DNA of 64,000 nucleotides from Zygaena filipendulae (lineage: Eukaryota > Arthropoda > Insecta > Lepidoptera > Zygaenidae). Both the position numbers and the translations under genes were made by a program. Within the stretch, counting starts at the first letter, position 1. The number at the start of each line of letters is the position of its first letter. The notes beneath the pieces were generated by a model. It saw only the letters and a list, made by a program, of their open reading frames with translations. It did no database searches and had not been told where the DNA came from. This document shows positions 10,193-21,239 of the stretch, one piece after another. The DNA is taken from assembly GCA_907165275.2 (NCBI GenBank), contig OU015671.1, positions 8,959,001 through 9,023,000 of the forward strand. The letters run 5' to 3'.

Positions 10193-11477
10193 GGGGCGCA
10201 CTATAAGTTTCCGGAATGAATATGAAAAAATACTATTAAAGGTACAAAATTAATTTATTGTTTTTCAAAATAATCTCCCTTGGCGTCTATGCACTTTTTC
10301 ATTCGATGAAAACCAGTTTTGAAAACTTTTGTGCCACTCCTCTGTGGTGACCTCTGAAACGTGTTTTTCATACTCCTCGACAGCCTCTTCTGGTGATGAA
10401 AATCGTTGACCGCGTAATTGGTTCTTAATTTTTGGGAACAGAAAAAAGTCACAAGGTGCCAGGTCGGGACTGTATGCAGGATGACTCATGAGTTCTACAT
10501 TTTTCGCCTTCAAAAAGTCGTTTGTCTGTCTGGCCGTGTGAGAACTAGCATTGTCGTGGTGCAGGATGATACGGCGTTTACGGTTATTTTTACGGAGTTC
10601 GTCAATAACTTCCGGCAAACAAATGGTCGTGTACCAGTCACTATTCACTGTACGACGATTCTCTAAAGCAACAGTAGCCACGTGTCCAGTTTTATTAAAA
10701 AAAGAAGCAATCATCCGCTTAGATGCACTTTTCACGCGCGCCACTTTGGTTGGTTTCGGCTCATCTTGAAAGACCCATACGCTCGATTGCTGCTTTGTTT
10801 TGGGATCGTAGCAATAAATCCATGTTTCGTCACCTGTTACTATGTCCCACACCAAATTTGACGCACCTTCGTTGAATCTGGTAAGCATGGCACTGCACCA
10901 AGTGACGCGGTCCGTTTTTTGAGCCTCGGTCAAGTTGTGTGGGATCCACCGCGAGCACAGCTTTCTCACACCCAAATGTTTGTGTAGGATTAATTGTATT
11001 TGACTCATGCCTATTTCTAAGGATGCGCGAATTTCATGGTAGGTCACATGCCTGTCTGTTTCAATCATACGGCGCACAGCATCGATGTTTTTGTTGGTCA
11101 CAGCGGTGGACGGCCGACCATCGCGAGATTCGTCACTGAGATTGATATGACCACGCTTGAATTCTGCAAACCAGCTATAAACAGTTGTCTTGCATGGTGC
11201 TTCATTGCCAAAAGCTGTTTCAAGCCGAGCGATGCTCTGTTGAGCTGTCAAATTACACTTAAAATCGTAGAAAATCATACTACGAAAATTTTCCCGAGTT
11301 AAATCCATGTTGATGCAGACACACAATTTTTTAAATGGCGCCACAAGGTAAAAACAAAAGACAGTCAGATGAAACAAACTGCATTCTACAGCCAAAGAGT
11401 TCTATTTTCAAATGTTGCAATACATTTTTAAATATTGTTTATGTAAGTGGCCAGTTCCGGAAACTTACAGTGCGCCC
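10193..11477 (-). mobile_element. mariner transposon, cecropia-like, nearly intact
   Basis: About 1.28 kb. The inverted ends GGGCGCACTATAAGTTTCCGG (left) and GGGCGCACTGTAAGTTTCCGG (right, read inward) differ at one base. A TA lies directly outside the right end (11478-11479). On the left the nearest TA is a few bases away, so that border is slightly degraded. The interior is one transposase frame on the minus strand. Confidence 0.92.
10265..11308 (-). CDS. mariner transposase with a C-terminal frameshift
   Basis: A 347-codon frame starting MDLTRENFRS at 11308; an in-frame extension to 11395 is ignored because family members start here. It cuts and pastes the element at TA sites in the nucleus. 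The N-terminal helix-turn-helix DNA-binding region covers roughly residues 1-110. Then comes the signature WIPHNLTEAQ, then the catalytic triad: D160 (GDETW), D252 (HHDNASSHTA) and D287 (YSPDLAPCD). The last two are separated by 34 residues, the mariner D,D34D pattern. After residue 333 the frame changes: one extra A in the plus-strand run 10309-10312 shifts translation, so about 19 family-typical C-terminal residues, visible in the next frame, are replaced by 14 unrelated ones. All catalytic residues survive. Very recent inactivation, or a homopolymer sequencing error, are both possible. Confidence 0.92.
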   Translation of the reverse strand: MDLTRENFRSMIFYDFKCNLTAQQSIARLETAFGNEAPCKTTVYSWFAEFKRGHINLSDESRDGRPSTAVTNKNIDAVRRMIETDRHVTYHEIRASLEIGMSQIQLILHKHLGVRKLCSRWIPHNLTEAQKTDRVTWCSAMLTRFNEGASNLVWDIVTGDETWIYCYDPKTKQQSSVWVFQDEPKPTKVARVKSASKRMIASFFNKTGHVATVALENRRTVNSDWYTTICLPEVIDELRKNNRKRRIILHHDNASSHTARQTNDFLKAKNVELMSHPAYSPDLAPCDFFLFPKIKNQLRGQRFSSPEEAVEEYEKHVSEVTTEEWHKSFQNWFSSNEKVHRRQGRLF

Positions 11478-11706
11478 TATGTATAGATTGTTGTACCTAC
11501 AGGTCGATCTCATACGATTAGATTTGAGTAATAATATTATAAAAAAATGCTTGAACTTGACTTGACACGCTACCGCGTGTCTAGATGAGCGTCGTGGAAC
11601 ACTTGGTTTGAAAGAAGTTTTTTTTTCATATTAAACTGAGTTCGTTATGTCCGTTATGTGTGAAGAGAGGCAAAAATACAAAAAAAAAACATTTAAGTAG
11701 AAAAAA

Positions 11707-11850
11707 ATGACAATTTTTTTTATGTCATAGGGGGCAAACGGGCAAGTGGTACACCTGATGGTAAGTGATTACCGCCGCCCATCGACATCTGCAGCACCAG
11801 AAGGCATGCAGGTGCGTTGCCGACCTGGAATGAGGACGGAAACTGGCTTT
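11707..11850 (-). mobile_element. SINE family 2, tail fragment
   Basis: TTTTTTTATGTCATAGGGGG, then 'gtggtacacctgatggtaag', then 'ggcatgcaggtgcgttgccg', is the reverse complement of the family-2 tail at 4700-4812. Confidence 0.75.
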
Positions 11851-12182
11851 CAGTTGCTTTGTTTTTCTGTAGAGCAGCCGTATGACACCGTGACGGAAAA
11901 TTAATTTTTAGTCCCATCCGTACCATGCGATAAAGAACTTCGTTCCAAAAATTTACTATCTAAAAATGTAATTAAAATACTAATTAACTCGATGGGCTTA
12001 GAAACAAGAGTGGGTAAATGGTAATGCTAAAATTTACACAAAATAATCGACTGTGGTGATGCAATTTACAGTTTTGTTGATACAGACCAAATTGATAAAC
12101 TATTCAAAATACCTAGTTTTCATAATGTGATGCAATTGATGCAATTCAACTGAACGATGGCGCAACGTAACGTAACGTAAAC

Positions 12183-12320
12183 ATCAAATCAAATCAAATC
12201 AAATCAAATATACTTTATTGCACACACAGTAGAAGACACAAAATTTACAAAACACAGAAACATATGGATACGTACAACGAGGCGACCTATATTGCTGACA
12301 TATATTGTTTCAGAGAACAT
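12183..12320 (-). mobile_element. LINE 3' tail with (AAATC)n run
   Basis: (AAATC)5 followed by TACTTTATTGCACACACAGT looks like the reverse complement of a LINE 3' end with an AATAAAG signal and short-repeat tail. Confidence 0.5.
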
Positions 12321-12411
12321 TTCCGTTCTGTGGTGATTGCACAATATGGCGTAAGTAGATACATATTTTAAACGAGACTTAATTTACTATTTAATTCTCT
12401 CGTATTTACAA

Positions 12412-12763
12412 CTAGCTGACCCGATCGATGAGAAAAAAAGTGATAAATAACAAAGAAAACAGTAAATAACATTTGGAATACATACTTACAATATTTTGAT
12501 AAGATTACCATAAGTACCTACTTACTTTCTTCTCAGAATTCCTGCGGGAACTTCGAAATTAACGCGGGTGGACCGAGGGCAATGCCAGAACAGTATAAAA
12601 ATGAGTTTTCAAAATATCTACAATCTACATGGGGAACTCCGGAATTAATTCGGGGAGCAGCTAATCACCGTAAACTACTGTCAAGGGTTCAAATAACTTT
12701 TTCCCAGCAATTCCCGCGGGAACTCCGAAATTACCGCGGATGAAATCGCGGGGGACAGCTAGT
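12412..12763. mobile_element. degraded Helitron-like copies
   Basis: An ACTAGCTGAC start, several 'ttcctgcgggaacttcgaaat'-like blocks and an end 'cgcgggggacagctag' at about 12763 indicate two or more overlapping, decayed copies. Confidence 0.5.
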
Positions 12764-12924
12764 ATAATATATAAATCAAATACTTATAATCTCGCGTATT
12801 TATGTTATACTATAGCTGTGCCCCGCGGTTTCACCGAGTGAAACATTTTTATAAAACAACTATTTTCCCGCCATCCAATTCAATGGAAACAAAGCCTATA
12901 TGCAGCTGCAGGCTAAGCTTAATC

Positions 12925-13261
12925 TACCTGTGAAAACCGTATGACAATCCGTTCAGTAGATTCGGAGATTATCGTGAAAACACAGAAAGACACAAAAATA
13001 TTTGAAAAACTTTTCCACCTGTGAAAACCGCATGACAATCCGTTCAGTAGATTCGGAGATTATCGTGAAAACACAGAAAGACACAAAAATATTTGAAAAA
13101 CTTTTCCACCTGTGAAAACCGCATGACAATCCGTTCAGTAGATTCGGAGATTATCGTGAAAACACAGAAAGACACAAAAATATTTGAAAAACTTTTCCAC
13201 CTGTGAAAACCGCATGACAATCCGTTCAGTAGATTCGGAGATTATTATCGTGAAAACACAG
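12925..13261. repeat. 91-bp tandem repeat array, left part
   Basis: The word CCTGTGAAAACCG recurs at a spacing of exactly 91 bp (anchors 12930, 13021, 13112, 13203). Each unit contains 'gttcagtagattcggagatt' and 'acacagaaagacacaaaaat'. Units are almost identical, indicating recent amplification. The last unit is cut at CACAG, 13261. Confidence 0.93.
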
Positions 13262-13681
13262 ATCCCATCAAAAACAAACTTGTAAAAAAGTCCAAGTCTC
13301 GCAACTCACTTCTTCTACAGTAAAAAGTTGTGAGATCAATGTAATACCAACCATATTTCCATAATTCAATAACCATAATTCAAATGGTTCTAAACAATCT
13401 AATTTAATTATAATATGTATTACTTGTGAGATACATTGTGTTTTCACGTGATCGCCAAGCCAATCAATCTATTTAAAACATAAAAGGTTTTTAAATTTGA
13501 TATGGTCACTATAAAATGTTATTAGATTAGCTTATAACATGATAACTTTAGACAGAAGGACCCTTAAGTAGGCACTGAATAAATTAACCGACTTGGTATT
13601 ACATTGATCTCACAACTTTTTACTGTAGAAGAAGTGAGTTGCGAGACTTGGACTTTTTTACAAGTTTGTTTTTGATGGGAT
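13262..13681. mobile_element. MITE with about 88-bp terminal inverted repeats
   Basis: ATCCCATCAAAAACAAACTT and about 70 further bases at the left end are mirrored at the right end, which finishes AAGTTTGTTTTTGATGGGAT at 13681. The interior is about 240 bp. The partial copy at 27386 has the interior in the opposite orientation. Confidence 0.88.
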
Positions 13682-14624
13682 CTCATTTCTTTTTGTAAAT
13701 GGTCTTCCTCCTTTGAGCAATTTAGTCTACTTTAATAACTTGAAAGATTTTGGTACAACTTTATAATATATATAAACACATGCCCCATTCTTGCTTTTTC
13801 ATTCCGTTGACCATTGTACCTTTGAACATAATGATGTCTAGGTAACTATGTATCTACACTTTATATCTAGGTAGGTAACTATAGCTACACTTATTATTAT
13901 TATTTATTAATATCTGGGCAACCGAGCTTCGCTCGGCTTAAATAGCTGTTCCCCGCGGTTTAACCCACGTTAATTTCGGAGATCCCGCGGGTATTCTGAG
14001 ATAAAAGTACTACCCTATGACCTTTCCTGTACCCTTGACAACGTGTAGTATGCAATAATTAATTCACCCGCGTTGATATCAGAGTTCGCGTGGGAATTCC
14101 AGAAATGAATCCTAGCTAGATCGATTTATGGCCCCCGAAATCCCCTGTGTACAAAATTTCATGAAAATCGTTGGAGCATTCAGATTAGGGTAATTTTATC
14201 TCGGAATTCCCGAAGGATCTCCGAAATTAACGCTGGTGAAATCTCATGAAATTTTGCATGCACGTTGTCAGGGGTAAAGAAAACCTAGGGATATAGGGTA
14301 CTAACTACTTTGCATCTCTGAATTCCCGCGGGATCTCCGAAATTAACGCGGGTGAAACCGCGGGGAACAGCTAGTCTCATATATTTATATGGGATTATAA
14401 AGTTATTTGTGCAGTTGGTACATATAACTGCATATATAACTTTGTAATTCCATACATTTATATGGGATTACAAAGTTATTTATGCAGTTAGTGTATCTAG
14501 AAAACTGGACCGAAATTGCTAAATATTTTAATTTTTCCTTGATTTATACAATAAACACTAATTGTATTCTAAATTTCAAACTTCTATGTCTGCTAGAAGT
14601 GCCTTAGAATTTTGATGATCGGTC

Positions 14625-14657
14625 AGTGAGTGAGTGAGTGAGTGAGTGAGTGAGTGA
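14625..14657. repeat. (GTGA)n microsatellite
   Basis: Eight or so GTGA units within the composite block. The second copy (28440-28483) has a longer run, a length polymorphism between copies. Confidence 0.9.
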
Positions 14658-14898
14658 CCTACAAAATTAAGAAACTTTGACTAGTTATAATTCTTAAACT
14701 ACTGGTTCAAATCGAATGAAATTTAAATTATACCGTCTTTATACAATACCTGCTTGTTTACTAAAAATTCAGGCTTCTAGTTTTATCCACAACGAAGTTA
14801 TAGGAGGTCGAAAATGGCCTGAATTGCTTCGAGAAAAGGATAGTACGGCCGTGCCGCTTTTGTTGCTCGACTTGGCGGGGGCACTGCCGTGCCCCCAG

Positions 14899-15205
14899 AA
14901 AGACACAAAGTAATTGAAAAACTTTTCCACCTGTGAAAACCGCATGACAATCTGTTCAGTAGATTCGGAGATTATTATCGTGAAAACACAGAAAGACACA
15001 AAAATAATTGAAAAACTTTTCCACCTGTGAAATCCGCATGACAATCCGTTCAGTAGATTCGGAGATTATTATCGTGAAAACACAGAAAGACACAAAAATA
15101 ATTGAAAAACTTTTCCACCTGTGAAAACCGCATGACAATCCGTTCAGTAGACTCGGAGATTATCGTGAAAACACAGAAAGACACAAAAATAATTGAAAAA
15201 CTTTT
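14899..15205. repeat. 91-94-bp tandem repeat array, right part
   Basis: Continuation of the array at 12925-13261 beyond the inserted block. Some units carry an extra ATT (GATTATTATCGTG), making them 94 bp. Confidence 0.9.
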
Positions 15206-15536
15206 TTGTGATTTGGGTATTCCTCTTTTGTCGCCCCTTTCAATTTTAGGTAAAAATACCTATTCAATTTACAGAATTGCGGATTCTACTCTTTTATTAT
15301 AGTAGGTATAGACAGATTGGTAGATCTGTATGTGCCGTTTGAGTTTGATACACATAATCCAGCAATCCGAACCCCGCTCGGGCGTCTGGTTATGCGCTGA
15401 GCGATTCCAGGGGATTCCCCATTCCAAAGAGCTAGGGTTTACAGCGCGCTCGATAAATTCATGTGCAACGCCAGACGTGAGCTGCGATCGGATAACGTAC
15501 TCTACCAAAAAATGTAACGCATATTGTCTCCAAATA

Positions 15537-15655
15537 TATAATAATAATAATAATAACGCTTCACAACACAAAGATGTACTCCATCCCACACTAAGTTATA
15601 AGCGTCAAGCTTGTGTCGTGGAAACCAAGCAACACGTGGTACTACATATAAACAC
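15537..15655 (-). mobile_element. SINE family 1 fragment
   Basis: (AATAATA)n followed by 'cttcacaacacaaagatgta' and 'gcttgtgtcgtggaaaccaa' is the 3' half of the family in reverse complement, diverged. Confidence 0.65.
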
Positions 15656-16760
15656 GCTGATAAATATGTTTGTAAGCTGTGTGTATACAAGTTGTTAGGT
15701 TAAATGATTGGCATATTGAAAGGGAGTGTTCAGTATTCGACAATCTTCTCAAATATATAAAAAATGTAACTTATATATTTGACGTTATTATCCGTAAAAA
15801 AATATTAAAATCGAGCTCGCAAATTGCTAATGTGCTGCCAGATCATACCTTAATAGTAATAGTCATTTCACGCCCCTTTCCTTTGTGATGCCGCCGACGC
15901 ACTGAAAAGATTAAATAAGGTCATTCACCCATGTTCTTTCTTAAAGTTTTATCTGTGATATATCAGTGACTTTTCTCTAATGTAACTTATATTTTTATTA
16001 CAAGTCGACATCCGTGGGGGTGTGTTTTCAATTGCGTTAATTTCGGAATCCGAATACCCGTGGGAATTCTAGGATAAAAAGTACCCATGTAAGCCATGTT
16101 ACTCAGGGACACTGCAGTAGCTTCCTATAAGTGAAAGAACTTTAATGCAGTTAAGTAATTTTAGAGTTAATCCATAACAAACGAACAGATGAACAAACAT
16201 GCAAAAAATCAAATCTATTCTCTTCATAATAATATTAGTAAAGACATGTAAGCATGGCTTAGGCTATATCTTGCAGCGCTGTTGTCCTAGAGCTAATCAA
16301 GAGCAACTTGTAAAGAAAATATCGCATATAAATTTAGCGTACGCATTGTAAGTCTTTAGGCAAATGATGCGGTTTGCATTGGGAGAGGTGATAACGAGCT
16401 AGAATTCGTACAGACAGCAGCAGAAATATGTGACCACTTGTATCAGTCGCTGAACCTTATTTCTTTTGGAATAACATTCAATGTGTGTCAAACGTGTTCA
16501 TATGTTTCTGTTGCAGTCTGTACACTCGCAGTTAAACTGGTATGGAGTACTTATCTTCAATTTGTGTCAGTTTCAATCGAATTAAAATCTAATTTGCACC
16601 GTATCAAGCTACGTTTTAGTGTGAGCGAGCTGTTAATAGAAATGGGGTAATTAGTGCAGCTAGCGCATGACTTCATTCAGAGAACAGTCTCTCTGTTAAG
16701 ATTTAATTCCGCCTTAGTGATAGATATAGAATAACTTTGTTAGGGTAAACTTAACTTGTA
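15656..16760. other. no gene recognised
   Basis: Contains one decayed Helitron-like fragment around 16010-16110 ('ccgtgggaattctaggataa') and short frames without motifs. Confidence 0.45.
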
Positions 16761-17392
16761 ATGGGCTAGTTGACAAATTTTTTTTAGTCCGTCTTGTAGA
16801 TTAATAAAAAATATTGGAACGTATTTTTTCTTTTTTTACGTGATCAAAAAATAACGGCGATATATTGAGTTGAAATTTCGCGTGACGTCACTAACCGGTG
16901 CAGTTTGTATGGCGGCTTCTAGCGGTTAATGACGTCATGAACGGACCCTAAACTCTAATGCGCTTTATCTCTGTATATTTTTATTTACATACTAGCTGTG
17001 CCCCGCGGCTTCACCCGCGTGAGTTTCGGGATTCCCGCAGGAACTCCAATGCAGTGTAATTTACTCCTTATAACAACAGCTAATTAGCAGTGAAAGTCCC
17101 GCCAATATCGGTCCAACCGTTTCGGAAATTCACCCGCGTGAGTTTCGGAATTCCCGCAGGAACTCCAAAATTCTTTTATATAAACCTTGTCCTGACAATA
17201 ACGAAACTCAAAAAAAAAACAATTTTCCATTTTGGTGCAGTCGTTTGTAAGTCATGCGCTTACCAACACATTTGACGATTCATTTTTATTATATAGATAA
17301 TATGAAAAAGCAAAAAATACGTGTCTATTGTTTTTTTATTTTCTAACTGACGGACTAATTAGAATTTTTATTTGCAAAAGTCGTCAACATTC
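16761..17392. mobile_element. CRE-MITE copy a, split by a Helitron-like insertion
   Basis: The left part (16761-16991) and right part (about 17298-17392) together match the 320-330-bp MITE at 35524, 49296, 54687, 57114 and 59141, including TGACGTCA words and the 'tagtccgtcttgtag' subterminal region. The interruption at 16992-17297 is a Helitron-like subfamily C copy. Confidence 0.8.
16992..17297 (-). mobile_element. Helitron-like repeat, subfamily C
   Basis: Starts CTAGCTGTGCCCCGCGGCTT and contains 'agcagtgaaagtcccgccaa'. Part of the terminus (TTCACCCGCGTGAGTTTCGG) is duplicated internally. Sister copies are at 37889 and 61745. Confidence 0.7.
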
Positions 17393-18396
17393 CTGTTGGG
17401 GTTGATGGCTGTCCACAAGAAAGCTTTGACGTCACCGTTAGGTATGCTATGCTTGGTGATGTGGGTTCGATCCCCGCATTAGAAAGAAAGAAATAATGAA
17501 ACAAACAACGTTTATTTAAGCAAAATGAATAAACATAAAGAAAAATTAAAAAGGTAAAAAAGAAAAAAAAAAACAAATTAAAAAAGTTAAAACTAAACAG
17601 AACCAATTTAACAATTATGTCATTTGTATCAAAATAATAAATGTGATTTTAAAACACCAAAAAAAAATGAAAAATATAAATGGCGGTCTTATCTCATAGT
17701 TGCGATCTCCTCCAGACAACTTTTTACTAGTGGTAATTATTAATATTGGACGTTTTCTACGATTCTCAAATAAATATGTCACGTTCGTGTACAATTTTAA
17801 CACAACTTCAGTTTGACTCCTCCTTTTCTGTGATTAGGTGAATAAAAAAAAAACAAAAAAAAAACAAACAAGTTAATAAGTTTAGTTCCAGTTCTCACAG
17901 AAAACCGACGGCTGCAAACTTCCAATATAAAATTGACATTACTGTAAATATAATATCCAATGATTTCCGAGAAATGCATTCAAAACTCATAATACTAAAG
18001 TAAACCTTATTTTATCAGGTTTAAAGTTAAAATTACACCAGTGTGTAGTGAAGGATGCATCGCACATAAATAAATTGAAATTGAACGTTATTGATAAAGC
18101 GAATAAAGCTCAAATTGATTTATGTAATGGTACTGAAAAGTATTCAAAAATCGATGTCACGTATGCTGTCGTTACTTGCACGTGCCGAGGACTTCCAGGA
18201 CACTATAAAATATAGGGTGACCATAATTCAGAGGGAGATTTAATTTTTTTTTTATATTCAAATTGAAATAGATAATTTTTCTAACGCATTCGTCGAACTA
18301 ATAAAAACTTATTAACTACAAAACTATTGAAGGTTGAAATTGGGTTTGTTTAGTATATAAGTAACTAACAATAACTAAGCTTTTAGGTTAGGCAAA
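17393..18396. other. no gene; weak tRNA-like remnant
   Basis: A B-box-like word GGGTTCGATCCCC at about 17463 followed by (GAAA)n suggests an old tRNA-derived SINE. The rest is A-rich and non-coding. Confidence 0.4.
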
Positions 18397-18500
18397 GAAT
18401 AGAATAGAATAGAATAACATTTATTTCTTCACAACACACAAGAAAAATAAACAAACATTAATAAGCATACACGACACGCACACGCACGCACAAAGGTTCA
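18397..18500 (-). mobile_element. LINE 3' tail with (GAATA)n
   Basis: (TAGAA)4 then TAACATTTATTTCTTCACAA, the reverse complement of an A-rich LINE end with an AATAAA-type signal. Confidence 0.45.
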
Positions 18501-18574
18501 CATTTTTTTTTTTAATTTTTTCAATGTGTGTTCTCTTTAAAGACATAAGAGATGGAGTTATAATATAGGTACTA

Positions 18575-18797
18575 CTAGCTGTGCCCCGCGGATTCACCTG
18601 CGGTAATTTCAGAGTTCCTGCGGGAATTCCGGGATAAAAAGTACCCTATGTCCTTCTCTGTACCCCTGACAACGTGCATGCCAAATTTCACCCAAATCCG
18701 TTCAGCCGTTTTTGCGTGATTGAGTAACAAACATCCAAACATCCATACGTCCAAACATCCAAACATCTACACTTTCACATTTAAAATATTAGTAGGA
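18575..18797 (-). mobile_element. Helitron-like repeat, complete copy
   Basis: On the minus strand it runs from TCCTACTAATATTTTAAATG to the hairpin end and CTAG. The host bases are A before TC and T after CTAG, as expected for Helitron insertion at AT. The GC-rich palindromic end and the 'ccgttcagccgtttttgcgt' core are intact. Confidence 0.8.
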
Positions 18798-19124
18798 TTA
18801 GTAATGTCGCATTTCATAGAGATTTTCAAAAATTTGAATTCCCCTAGAAAATTTATTTGTGAACACCTTACCTACTGATGTTGACTTCCGGACAAAATTT
18901 TCCAATGTGATTTGTAACTTTCAAATGGTGCTTGTACCTTGTTTATGTACAGTAGGCACCTAAAGCTGTTTGAAACTGAAAAAAACTGAATCTTATCGCA
19001 TAAAAACTTAACGTTGGTCAAAAGTCAATTTCTATAAAATTATAAAAGGGGTAAAAACCTAGCTTCAAAAATGCAGATTATTTAAAAGATCTAAAAAAAC
19101 ACTCTAGTGTGCAAATCCCTACTA

Positions 19125-19315
19125 ATATTATAAATGCGAAAGTAACTCTGTCTGTCTGTTTGTTTTTCACGCCTTAACGGCTCAACCGATCATCAAGAAA
19201 TTTTGCATACACATTGTCAGGGGTACAGAGAAGGACATAGGGTACTTTTGTTTCGGAATTCCCACGGGAACTCTGCAATTTAGAGGCGGGTGAAACCTCG
19301 GGGAATAGCTACTAC
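19125..19315 (+). mobile_element. Helitron-like repeat
   Basis: ACTAATATTATAAATGCGAA at the left, (CTGT)n, 'tgtcaggggtacagagaagg', and a decayed GC-rich right end with ATAGCTA. Confidence 0.65.
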
Positions 19316-19786
19316 AAAACTATACGATCACGATAAACAGCTAAATGCTGTCTAGGTACTTATAGAAACACCCACTTTTTGAAGATAAATCATGTAGGTA
19401 CATTGTATTATGACTTCCTTTACTATCTGAAATTTATCAAAAGCATGTTTATTTATTTCGTGGGTTGAAAGACTCGCGATGAGGTGTCTTAAGGAAGCGA
19501 GGATTTTAAGTGCCTAGGTGAAAGTACAAGATAAGATTTCAGACGTTCCACGGTCTCACTACTACACGGTGTACTTATACATCGCGTATTTAATTACATC
19601 ACGAGCGAAGCTGAAACGTCAGTGATTACACGTGTGGGTGTGTATGTACCGTGTAATAAGTTTAGCAAAGCGCCTGTCACAAATTTGCGAGCACATATAT
19701 TTTTGCGAACATTGCCGGTTGGTGTTTGTCAGGGTTATAAAAAAGAGGGGCGCTTTTATCCCGGAAATTCCGAGGAAACTCCGCAA

Positions 19787-19900
19787 TTTATATATTTATT
19801 TATTTATTCTTTATTGTACAGTATGTCCAAATGGCGAGCTTAATGCCTTGCGCCATTCTCTATCATCTCAGTTAACCATTGGGTAGACAGAGAGATATAG
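19787..19900 (-). mobile_element. LINE 3' tail
   Basis: (ATTT)n then TTCTTTATTGTACAGTATGT and 'ggcgagcttaatgccttgcg'. On the minus strand this gives GCATTAAGCTCGCCATTTGG followed by AATAAAG and an (AAAT)n tail. The plus-strand relative is at 49620-49782. Confidence 0.65.
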
Positions 19901-20057
19901 AAGATGGGGTGTGCAAACGAAAATAATAAACTAAATTATAAAGACGTAAGATAAAGATAATATTTAACACAGTTATTTACTCACTAAACATACTATAACA
20001 CATGCATATCCTACACATACCGACACAATAAAATATTATACATACATACTTACACAA

Positions 20058-20330
20058 ACGACCCAATTGGCGCAATGGTCACCATGCCTGCCTGCTAATC
20101 AAGGGGTCACGGGTTCGATTCCCGGTGGGGGTGGACTTTATGTGATGAACACAGGGTTCCATTTTCCAGTCTGGGTGTGTATATATATATCTATAGTATA
20201 ATATATATGTAATAATTTGTGTAGTATATACCACGTTAGCTTGGTATCCACGACACAAGCTTATAGCTTAGTGTGGGTTCAAGTAGATCTGTGTGTTGTG
20301 AAGTGGATTATTATTATTATTAATATTATT
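20058..20330 (+). mobile_element. tRNA-derived SINE (family 1), full-length copy
   Basis: The head has A box TGGCGCAATGGTC (about 20068) and B box GGGTTCGATTCCC (20111-20123), then GTGGACTTTATGTGATGAAC, a TATATATATCTATAG stretch, ACGACACAAGCTTATAGC and a terminal (ATT)n. Other copies are at 2386, 15537, 39215, 41759 and 60290. Mobilised by LINE machinery, with Pol III transcription expected. Confidence 0.85.
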
Positions 20331-20411
20331 AAAAAAAATATAATATATTATTATTATAAATACATATAAATATATACATACTATATACATACATACTGAA
20401 AGGAGATAATA

Positions 20412-20609
20412 TCCTACTAATATTATAAATGTGAAAGTGTGGATGTTTGGATGTTTGTTACTCAATCACGCAAAAACGGCTGAACGGATTTGGATGAAAT
20501 TTGGCATGCACGTTGTCAGGGGTACAGAGCAGGACATAGGGTACTTTTTATCCCGGAATTCTTGCGGGAACTCCGAAATTACCGCGAGTGAAACCGCGGG
20601 CACAGCTAG
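20412..20609 (+). mobile_element. Helitron-like repeat, complete copy
   Basis: Runs from TCCTACTAATATTATAAATG (after A20411) to GGGCACAGCTAG (before T20610). Just inside the 3' end, CGCGAGTGAAACCGCGG can form the terminal hairpin. About 198 bp, no ORF, so non-autonomous. Confidence 0.83.
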
Positions 20610-20998
20610 TACATAAATATTAATGCAATTAACGCAGGCGAAACCGCATGGAACATCTAGTTCATAGGTAAATAATGTGTGTATAAAGAGAATATTTTTA
20701 ACAATTTTCTTCTTACCTGTGGATTTTATTAATATTTATATTCAATCAATAAGGATTCATATCACTCCACCGACAATCGGCAGTCGTATGAAAATATCCC
20801 ACATTTTCGGTTACATGTCACAGGCTTTGAGAGACTCAACGTGACAAATTAAGAGAACTGCGAAAATTGCTCTACATACAAACTAACTGCGACATTTCAA
20901 AGCAAAAGACTTAAGATTAAGATATAATAAGTTTAAGATATATTATCTTAATCTTAATAATATAATATGTAAATTACGCGTCGCGTTGTTTTTGGACT

Positions 20999-21232
20999 CC
21001 AAAACTACTGAATCGATCATAATGAAATTTGGTCACTATATGTTGTAATTTGGTCACTTAAAAGATAGGATAGTTTCTATCCCGAAATTCCCGCGGGAAC
21101 TCCGGAATTAATGCGGGGAACAGCTAATCACCGTAAACTACTGTCATGGGTACAAAGAAGGACATAAAATACTTTTTTCCCGGAATTCCCGCGGGAACCC
21201 CAAAACTACCGCGGGTGAAACCGCGGGCACAG
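20999..21232 (+). mobile_element. Helitron-like repeats, two overlapping decayed copies
   Basis: Two successive 'cccgcgggaactccgga' blocks (near 21085 and 21190) and an end CCGCGGGCACAGCTA at 21232. Confidence 0.6.
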
Positions 21233-21239
21233 CTAACAC

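Larger units (their letters stand above)
13262..14898. mobile_element. 1.64-kb composite repeat block, copy 1
   Basis: Inserted in the 91-bp array: joining CACAG (to 13261) with AAAGACAC (from 14899) restores the unit exactly. It consists of a long-TIR MITE (13262-13681), a spacer, and a 985-bp segment starting CTGGGCAACCGAGC (13914) and ending with the hairpin GGGGGCAC/GTGCCCCC at 14898. The second segment is repeated at 27729-28725 with only scattered differences. No convincing coding frame; the 65-codon frame at 14716-14913 is repeat sequence. Confidence 0.8.
12810..15303 (-). mobile_element. Helitron-like subfamily B copy, internally expanded and interrupted
   Basis: Outer parts match the 300-bp copies at 7873-8170 and 43313-43615: the GC-rich terminus 'ctatagctgtgccccgcggt' at 12810 and the opposite end 'attctactcttttattatag' at about 15300. 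Between them the central segment has been amplified as a 91-bp tandem array (12925-13261 and 14899-15205), and a 1.64-kb repeat block (13262-14898) is inserted in the array. Confidence 0.75.

Noticed and set aside
14716..14913. conserved 60-65-codon frame present twice (also 28543-28731)
   Set aside because: The similarity extends over the whole 1-kb repeat block, not just the frame, and ends in the GTGCCCCC hairpin, so it is repeat DNA.
12925..15205. CRISPR-like array of regularly spaced repeats
   Set aside because: The 91-bp units are contiguous tandem repeats without unique spacers, in a eukaryotic transposon context.
20058..20130. second functional tRNA gene
   Set aside because: A and B boxes are present but no acceptor or anticodon stem forms, and the sequence recurs with a shared non-tRNA body, so it is a SINE head. 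The same holds for 4450-4520.
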